Shown here one piece after another: positions 26,809-33,322 of a stretch of 33,322 nt of DNA. The stretch is from Bacteroidales bacterium (GTDB lineage: Bacteria; Bacteroidota; Bacteroidia; Bacteroidales; VadinHA17): NCBI GenBank assembly GCA_019429325.1, contig JAHYJA010000018.1, forward strand, positions 1 through 33,322, given 5' to 3'. Position 1 is the stretch's first letter; the number at the start of each line of letters is the position of its first letter. The translations under genes were made by a program, and so were the position numbers. The notes below the pieces were generated by a model. It did no database searches. It was given only the letters and a program-made list of their open reading frames with translations, and was not told where the DNA came from.

Positions 26809-27888
26809 ATGAAGATGGAACTTAAGAAAGATGCTGCGTGGGCGCTTCTGGTGCCAAGCAGTATGGGAGTACGGCTCACTCCGGCTAACGCTCAGCCGGT
26901 ACATTGCAGCGACACTTATCATATGTACGCTACCAGCGCCGAGACCAACGTTATAAGCATTTCGTCATACCTTGGCCTGCCGGTGAAGGTCCTGACAACA
27001 TTTGTCAAGGGAAGCCCGATCGCGCGTTTCATTAAAGATAACCTAGCCGGACGGCATATCGCTTATGAGGGTGTCGAAGTGGAACAGGGCGGCCCGTGGG
27101 GCTACCGCCACCAGTTCAACATAGCTGATTGCGGTTTCGGGACACGCGGTCCGAGGGTCCACAACGACCGTGCGGGTGAGGTGGGCAGAACCCTTAATGT
27201 GAAGGATTTTGACCTCGACAGGATATTCGGGAAGGAGGGTGTTCAGATACTCCACCTCTCAGGACTGATCGGAGCCCTTTCGCCTGAGACAAGCAGGTTC
27301 TGCCTTGAGCTTGCACAGGCAGCAAAGAAACACGGCACACGTATCTCCTTCGACCTCAATTATCGTGCTACATTCTGGAAAGGCCGCGAAAAGGAGCTCG
27401 CAGGGGTCTTTTCCGAGATAGCAGGCATCGCCGATATACTGGTCGGCAACGAAGAGGATTTTCAGCTGTGCCTGGGCATTGAAGGACCAGAGGCAGGTGG
27501 AAAAGATCTTGCAGCCCAGATCGGGAACTTCAAAGGGATGATCAGAAATACCAGAAAAGTATTTCCTGAAGTTGAAGTTTTTGCCACAACCCTACGGCAG
27601 GTCATCAGTGTCAATGAACATCTCTGGGGAGCCATAATGCTTGAAGGTGACAACTGGCATGTTGTCGAACCGCGTGAGATTCAAATACTTGACCGTATCG
27701 GCGGTGGTGACGGTTTTGTGGGAGGCATGCTCTATGCCATCCTTAAGAATATGGAACCGGAAAAATGGATACAGTTCGGATGGGCGACAGGAGCGCTTGC
27801 CACCACTGCGCTTACAGACTATGCCCAGCCCGCCGACGAGGAACAGGTGTGGAGCATCTGGAAAGGGAACGCCAGGGTAAAACGATAG
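26809..27888 (+). CDS. PfkB-family sugar kinase (2-dehydro-3-deoxygluconokinase-like)
   Basis: ISFDLNYRATFWKG..., ILVGNEEDFQLCLG, C-terminal DRIGGGDGFVGGMLYAIL (GxGD anion-hole motif). Confidence 0.85.
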   Translation: MKMELKKDAAWALLVPSSMGVRLTPANAQPVHCSDTYHMYATSAETNVISISSYLGLPVKVLTTFVKGSPIARFIKDNLAGRHIAYEGVEVEQGGPWGYRHQFNIADCGFGTRGPRVHNDRAGEVGRTLNVKDFDLDRIFGKEGVQILHLSGLIGALSPETSRFCLELAQAAKKHGTRISFDLNYRATFWKGREKELAGVFSEIAGIADILVGNEEDFQLCLGIEGPEAGGKDLAAQIGNFKGMIRNTRKVFPEVEVFATTLRQVISVNEHLWGAIMLEGDNWHVVEPREIQILDRIGGGDGFVGGMLYAILKNMEPEKWIQFGWATGALATTALTDYAQPADEEQVWSIWKGNARVKR

Positions 27889-27894
27889 AGCCTG

Positions 27895-29244
27895 CTATTC
27901 CCTGACAGCCAGCTTCTGTTCCTTAATAAAATCACCGATTATCCCTGTGAGATCCGGATAACCTATCTCCTGCAGGTCGTACCAGACCCTGGTAGATGGC
28001 TTCCTGATCATGATTATCCGGTTGAGATCTATCGGAGTCGCAATGATCACCGTGTCGCATTCCGTATTGTTAATGGTCGTTTCAAGGTCGGATAACTGCT
28101 TATCACCATATCCCATTGCAGGTAACAGGGTTCCTATTTCCGGGTAGATCCTGAAAGTCTCACTAAGGCTCCCGACAGTAAAGGGCCGTGGATCAACCAG
28201 TTCTGAAGCCCCGTACTTCCGTGCAGCGACCACTCCTGCCCCGATCTTCATCTCGCCATGTGTAAGCGTGGGGCCGTCTTCAACCACCAGTACCCTTTTA
28301 CCCCTTATCAACGATGCATCGTCAACCCGTATTGGTGAGGCACCATCCACCACGATCGCTTTGGGATTGACCTTCTCAATACTCTCCCTTACCGTCTGTA
28401 TGGCTTCAGGTCCGGCAGTGTCGATCTTATTTATCACAACCACATCGGCCAGTCGAAGCGTCACCTCGCCCGGATAATAGGTCAGTTCATGGCCGGCACG
28501 ATGAGGATCGGTTACCGTGATCATCAGATCAGGCTTATAGAAAGGAAAATCGTTATTGCCCCCGTCCCAGACAATGACATCACATCCGTCCGGGTCTTTT
28601 TCCGCCTCGCGGAGAATTGCCTCATAATCGACCCCTGCATAAATTACGTTACCCCTCACAACATGCGGCTCATACTCCTCCATCTCCTCGATCGTGCATT
28701 TATGTTTTGCCAGATCATCCACGGTGGCAAAGCGCTGGACTTTCTGGGCGAAGAGGTCGCCATACGGCATAGGGTGTCGAACTGCCACAACCTTAAGCCC
28801 TTCCTCCATCAGGATCTCTATGACCCTCCTCGATGTCTGGCTCTTGCCACATCCTGTCCTTACAGCCCCAACCGCAATCACGGGCTTGCTGCTCCTGAGC
28901 ATGGTGCCTGCCGGCCCAAGAAGGACAAAGCCGGCTCCCGCGGCATTAACAATGGCGCTTACCTCCATCACCTTCTGGTATGTAACGTCACTGTAGGAAA
29001 ACACACATTCATCCGCATTTAACTTCTTTATCAGCTGAGGCAGGTCCGACTCCGGAAAAACAGGGATCCCTTCAGGATATAATCTGCCCGACAGCTCAGC
29101 AGGATATCTTCTCCCGTCAATATCAGGGATCTGGGCTGCAGTAAATGCAACCACATTATAAAATTCATTATCCCTGTAGCATGTGTTAAAATTATGAAAA
29201 TCCCGTCCGGCAGCGCCGATAATTATTACATTTTTCCTGGTCAT
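27895..29244 (-). CDS. Cyclic 2,3-diphosphoglycerate synthase-like P-loop GTPase
   Basis: NVIIIGAAGRDFHNFNTCYRDN N-terminus, P-loop GAVRTGCGKSQTSRRV, VIVWDGGNNDFPFYKPDLMITVTDPHRAGHELTYYPGE, NKID motif. Confidence 0.82.
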   Translation of the reverse strand: MTRKNVIIIGAAGRDFHNFNTCYRDNEFYNVVAFTAAQIPDIDGRRYPAELSGRLYPEGIPVFPESDLPQLIKKLNADECVFSYSDVTYQKVMEVSAIVNAAGAGFVLLGPAGTMLRSSKPVIAVGAVRTGCGKSQTSRRVIEILMEEGLKVVAVRHPMPYGDLFAQKVQRFATVDDLAKHKCTIEEMEEYEPHVVRGNVIYAGVDYEAILREAEKDPDGCDVIVWDGGNNDFPFYKPDLMITVTDPHRAGHELTYYPGEVTLRLADVVVINKIDTAGPEAIQTVRESIEKVNPKAIVVDGASPIRVDDASLIRGKRVLVVEDGPTLTHGEMKIGAGVVAARKYGASELVDPRPFTVGSLSETFRIYPEIGTLLPAMGYGDKQLSDLETTINNTECDTVIIATPIDLNRIIMIRKPSTRVWYDLQEIGYPDLTGIIGDFIKEQKLAVRE

Positions 29245-29495
29245 ATTGCCTCCATTTTTAGATTATGAAATATTTTAAAGCTGAATAAGTTTTATTATTA
29301 GGAACAGGCAAATTTAACCTTTGCGGACCGAAATTCCGAACATTTCCGGATAATTGTTAAACAGTTACATTTTGAGCTTAATAAATTATTCATCAATATA
29401 TTAACAGATCACACCGTCGATTGTGAAAATATGTTAAATAAAATGTTTTTGAGATAAATAAGATGTGGCAAATTCTTTGTACTATTATGGCTTAA

Positions 29496-30107
29496 ATGAA
29501 TGTTTTAGCCCACATATACCTTTCCGGCGATTCCGATAAGATAATCATCGGCAATTACATAGGAGACTATGTTAAGGGTCGTGATTATCTGAAATATCCT
29601 GATCTTATCAGAAAGGGCATTATCCTTCACCGTCACATTGACGGGTTCACCGACCGTCATCCGGTCGTTCACCGCAGTAAAATATTTTTCACCCGGAAAT
29701 ATTACAAGTATTCAGGTGTGGTAACCGATATTATCTATGATCATTTTCTCACGAAGGAGTGGAATTTTTTTTCGCGCAGGCCTCTGGAGAGTGTCACCTA
29801 TAATTTTTACAGGGCGCTTGTGAATAACTATGAACTGCTTCCGGAAAATGTTCAGCAGATGATGCCCTTTTTCATCATAAACAACTGGATCGAATCGTAT
29901 CAGACGGTAGGGGGGATACGGAACGTTTTAAAAACCCTGAGCAAACGTACCACTCTTCCGAAGGAGACAAGGTTCGCCATCCGTGCACTTAAAAAGAATT
30001 ATTCCTCTCTCCAGGAAGACTTTATGGAGTTCTTCCCGCAGCTGATCGATTATGTAGAGAAGGATTTCGGAATCGAGATATCCCACCGCATTACGATCCC
30101 ATTCTGA
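29496..30107 (+). CDS. acpH: Acyl carrier protein phosphodiesterase-like protein (AcpH/DUF479)
   Basis: MNVLAHIYLSGDSDKIIIGNYIGDYVKGRDYLKYPDLIRKGIILHRHIDGFTDRHPVV...VTDIIYDHFLTKEW is the AcpH signature. Confidence 0.9.
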   Translation: MNVLAHIYLSGDSDKIIIGNYIGDYVKGRDYLKYPDLIRKGIILHRHIDGFTDRHPVVHRSKIFFTRKYYKYSGVVTDIIYDHFLTKEWNFFSRRPLESVTYNFYRALVNNYELLPENVQQMMPFFIINNWIESYQTVGGIRNVLKTLSKRTTLPKETRFAIRALKKNYSSLQEDFMEFFPQLIDYVEKDFGIEISHRITIPF

Positions 30108-31535
30108 TCATATAAGATGCTCATTACGGCTTGCATCGAGCCTCAGAAATATAAAAAGAAGTATTGTAAATCCCCAGAGGGAACTGCCTCCGTAGCTGAA
30201 AAAGGGCAGAGGGATGCCGATTACGGGAACCAGGCCGGTAGCCATTCCGATATTAATAAAGAAATGGACAAAAAATACAGATATGACCCCGTACCCGTAG
30301 ATCCTGGGGAAAGCTGATTTCTGCCTTTCCGCGAGGAAAACCAGGCGGAGGAGAAAGAATAAGAACAAGCCTATAACCACCAGGGACCCGGCAAATCCCC
30401 ACTCCTCCCCCACGGTACAGAAAATGAAATCGGTGCTCTGGGCAGGTACGAACTTGAATTTGGTCTGGGTTCCCTGCAGGTAGCCTTTTCCAGTCAATCC
30501 TCCGGATCCGATCGATATAAGCGACTGGTTAAGGTTATAACCCGTACCGTGCGGGTCGGATTTAAAACCGAGCATTATCTCCACCCTCTCCTTCTGATGA
30601 GGCTTAAGCAATGTGTTGAAGGCAAAATTTACACTGTTTATGAAAAGAATACTGCCAATAAGGAAAAGGTAGATAACCAGTATCGAAACTGCCTTCCTGT
30701 TATAAATATAGACTGCAAACACCATTCCTGAAAGAATGAGCGAGATCAGGATGATGATCTCTTCGTTTTCACGTAACTTCAGAACGAAATAGCTGAACAG
30801 GTATAATATCCCTGTGATAAGCGTAAATATTCCCAGGCCTGTAAAGCATAATTTCCATTTTCTTGTTGCAGCAAGTATCAGAATAAAAGCGATCGTGATC
30901 AGTGCAAAATTTATATAAAGATTGTCAAAGAGAAGGGTGACGAAAAACAATATTGCCATAATTACACCTGATACAAAGATATAGGGGCTGAGTCCCTCCC
31001 TGAACAGGACAATAAAAAAAGAGAGGAAGACAACAGCGGAACCCATGTCTGGCTGAAGGATGATGAGGATCATCGGGAAGAGGATAATTGCCGAGGCGGT
31101 CAGAACGGAGGTGAGCCGGGTAAGATCATGCCTCCCGGAGCTGAGGAAGGCTGCCAGGGCAAGAGCAGTGCCGAACTTGGCAAATTCGGAAGGCTGAAGA
31201 CTCAGCGAGCCGAATTCAAACCACGATTTTGCCCCGTTTACTTCCTTTCCTATGATCAGAACAAGCAGAAGGAGGATCATCATTCCGGCATATATGAGCC
31301 AGGCGAAAAAGAAATAGAACCTGCTGTCGATTATCACTATAAAAACAGCAAGAATAATGGTTGCAAGAATCCAGATGAACTGCTTCCCGTACCGCTGTGA
31401 AAGGTTAAGTAATCCAGTCTCTTCTTCATTGAAGACGGCAGCATAGATATTGAACCATCCCATTATGACCATCACGAGAAAGATCAGGACAGTGACCTTG
31501 TCGATCCCCTGCCATATATTTATGCTTCTTCTCAC
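30108..31535 (-). CDS. rodA: Rod shape-determining protein RodA (SEDS glycosyltransferase)
   Basis: LQPSEFAKFGTALALAAFLS, LQPDMGSAVVFLSFFIVLFREG, FKFVPAQSTDFIFCTVGEEWGFAGS, GIPLPFFSYGGSSLWGF. Confidence 0.96.
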   Translation of the reverse strand: MRRSINIWQGIDKVTVLIFLVMVIMGWFNIYAAVFNEEETGLLNLSQRYGKQFIWILATIILAVFIVIIDSRFYFFFAWLIYAGMMILLLLVLIIGKEVNGAKSWFEFGSLSLQPSEFAKFGTALALAAFLSSGRHDLTRLTSVLTASAIILFPMILIILQPDMGSAVVFLSFFIVLFREGLSPYIFVSGVIMAILFFVTLLFDNLYINFALITIAFILILAATRKWKLCFTGLGIFTLITGILYLFSYFVLKLRENEEIIILISLILSGMVFAVYIYNRKAVSILVIYLFLIGSILFINSVNFAFNTLLKPHQKERVEIMLGFKSDPHGTGYNLNQSLISIGSGGLTGKGYLQGTQTKFKFVPAQSTDFIFCTVGEEWGFAGSLVVIGLFLFFLLRLVFLAERQKSAFPRIYGYGVISVFFVHFFINIGMATGLVPVIGIPLPFFSYGGSSLWGFTILLFIFLRLDASRNEHLI

Positions 31536-33322
31536 TTGTCGTTCAGGTTAAGGTCCAGCATTCTCGTCTCGAGGTATTTGTTCGTTATTGCACCCTTAAG
31601 GTATTTTTCGATCATAAGGCTGGCCACGGGAGCGGCATAGGTTGATCCGAAGCCTGCATTCTCTACAAACACTGCAATTGCAATCTTCGGGTTATCCCTC
31701 GGGGCAAAAGCAATAAAGACTGAATGATCGTCTCCATGCGGGTTCTGGGCCGTTCCTGTTTTGCCGCATACGACAATATCCCTCAGCGCGGCTACTCTCG
31801 CGGTTGATCCTGCACCGCCGTTCACCGCCTCCTCCATCCCCGTTACCATCTGTTCGAAGTTAAGGGAATCGATATGGACGATATGCTTTCCCGTGAACTT
31901 AGGGTCAATCTCTCCGGCTGACCCGACGGCTTTAACGATATGAGGACTTATATAATAACCCCTGTTGGCTATTGCTGCTGTCATGTTAGCCATCTGGAGA
32001 GGTGTGGTAAGTATCTCTCCCTGGCCAATCGCCAGCGAAATGACTGTAAGCGCCCTCCACCCGCCCTTACCGTGATACTTGTCAAAATAGCTCACCGCGG
32101 GTATGAAGCCTGGAAGGTCATTTACAAAGTCTGTCCCCAGTTTTACCCCGAACCCGAACTCGTTAAGATACTCTTTCCATTTATCGAAGGCCGCGTAAAG
32201 GGAAGGGTACCGGGGATTTTCCAGTATCCTTCTGAAGGTCTGGCAAAAATAGGAATTGCATGAGTTGGACACAGCATGAACAAAGTCGAGTGGTGAGCTG
32301 TGGGAATGGCACCCTACAAAAAGGTATCCCATGTTGCAACCAAACAGGGTTGAGGGCGATACCACCTCTTCCTGCAGCCCTATTAACCCGTTCAGTGTCT
32401 TGAATGTTGAGCCGGGAGGATATGCGGCCATAAGGGCCCTGTTAAAGAGTGGCAGCATTGTATCGGCACTCAGTTTCGAATAGTTCTCCGACCTCACTCT
32501 TCCAACAAGCAGTCCGGGATCATAACCGGGTGAGGAGACAAGTGCAAGCACTTCACCGGTTTCAGGCTCAATAGCTACTATGCTCCCGGTCTTGTTCTTC
32601 ATCAGCAGTTCACCGTACTCCTGAAGATCCATGTCGATAGACGATATTATGTCCGAGCCCTGAACAGCTTCGGCGTCAGATCGTCCGTCGTTGTATGATC
32701 CTTTGATCCTGCTGTAAACATCCACAAGGAATATCTTCATACCCCTTACGCCTCTCAGCTCCTTCTCGTAGGCTTCCTCAATGCCGAGTTTGCCAATGTA
32801 ATCTCCTGATTTATAGTAAGTATCCTTCGAAATAATATTTTCATCCACTTCACTTACATATCCGAGGATATGTGCAGCAATGGGTTTTGAATATTTCCGG
32901 AGCGTCCTCGGCAGAATATAAAAACCCGGAAACAGGTACATCTTTTCCTGGAAAGTTGCATAGGTCTCGGCAGAGATCTGCTTGAGGAATATCGAAGGTG
33001 CCCTCCGTGAGTAGCCCGCAGCGGCCTTCATCCTTTCAATAAAGCTTTCCGGGGTTATTTCAAGCAGACTGCAGAATTCAGCTGTGTCGATGGCAGTAGT
33101 CTGGGATGGGACTACCATAAGGTCATAGGCTGCCTGGTTGTAAACCATCAGCTTCGCGTTACGGTCATAGATCAGACCCCGCCCGGGGTACTGGGTCACA
33201 TACCTCAGAACATTGTTTTCAGCCGACATGCGGTATGTATCTTTAACGATCTGTATTCCAAAGAGCCTGATGATCAGAGCTGCAGATGCAAGCACCACAA
33301 GTGTGATTACAATGTACTTTCT
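31532..33322 (-). CDS. mrdA: Penicillin-binding protein 2 (MrdA), 5' end truncated by window
   Basis: NVLRYVTQYPGRGLIYDRNAKLMVYNQAAYDLMVVP, AAYPPGSTFKTLNGLIGL (SxxK), SNSCNSYFC, CGKTGTAQNPHGDDHSVFIAFAP (KTG). The frame stays open to 33322; overlaps rodA by 4 bp. Confidence 0.95.
   Translation of the reverse strand, partial: RKYIVITLVVLASAALIIRLFGIQIVKDTYRMSAENNVLRYVTQYPGRGLIYDRNAKLMVYNQAAYDLMVVPSQTTAIDTAEFCSLLEITPESFIERMKAAAGYSRRAPSIFLKQISAETYATFQEKMYLFPGFYILPRTLRKYSKPIAAHILGYVSEVDENIISKDTYYKSGDYIGKLGIEEAYEKELRGVRGMKIFLVDVYSRIKGSYNDGRSDAEAVQGSDIISSIDMDLQEYGELLMKNKTGSIVAIEPETGEVLALVSSPGYDPGLLVGRVRSENYSKLSADTMLPLFNRALMAAYPPGSTFKTLNGLIGLQEEVVSPSTLFGCNMGYLFVGCHSHSSPLDFVHAVSNSCNSYFCQTFRRILENPRYPSLYAAFDKWKEYLNEFGFGVKLGTDFVNDLPGFIPAVSYFDKYHGKGGWRALTVISLAIGQGEILTTPLQMANMTAAIANRGYYISPHIVKAVGSAGEIDPKFTGKHIVHIDSLNFEQMVTGMEEAVNGGAGSTARVAALRDIVVCGKTGTAQNPHGDDHSVFIAFAPRDNPKIAIAVFVENAGFGSTYAAPVASLMIEKYLKGAITNKYLETRMLDLNLNDK

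Noticed and set aside
28489-29022. 177-aa plus-strand ORF
   Set aside because: Antisense to the cDPGS-like gene, no recognisable motifs.

Overview
The 33.3-kb window looks like a Bacteroidetes (Bacteroidales-like) chromosomal segment, judged from gene content (PorP/SprF, GIN-domain protein, DUF4956) and TAnnTTTG-type promoter boxes. Most of it is housekeeping or metabolic: a partial NagA-like deacetylase, a Gfo/Idh/MocA oxidoreductase, recJ-lipB-lipA, a fucose operon (fucI, small membrane protein, fucK), a class IV D-amino-acid aminotransferase, lysS, DUF4956, a FlgO-like/TPR membrane protein, a 75-aa small ORF upstream of a B12-binding-type radical SAM protein, a VTT/YqaA-like membrane protein, a large ABCG-like ABC protein, a PorP/SprF plus PD40/SPOR-like pair, a DUF2807 protein, pgi, a PfkB kinase, a bacterial cyclic-2,3-diphosphoglycerate-synthase-like GTPase, acpH, rodA and mrdA (partial). 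I see no CRISPR array, transposase, integrase, prophage, rRNA or tRNA. The strongest unexplained signal is a ~640-bp composite repeat island at ~17184-17820. It has two ~160-bp modules, each bounded by inverted ~26-nt palindromes carrying compensatory stem changes, plus a 24-25-bp-period array of 'half-palindromes'. It supplies the 3' end of the radical SAM ORF. Three other distinct intergenic repeat families also occur: a G-rich heptamer array, a bubble-structured inverted repeat and an octamer repeat. The 75-aa ORF/radical SAM pair is the best candidate for an undescribed protein system, but the evidence is limited. All product calls come from reading the translations, without database searches.
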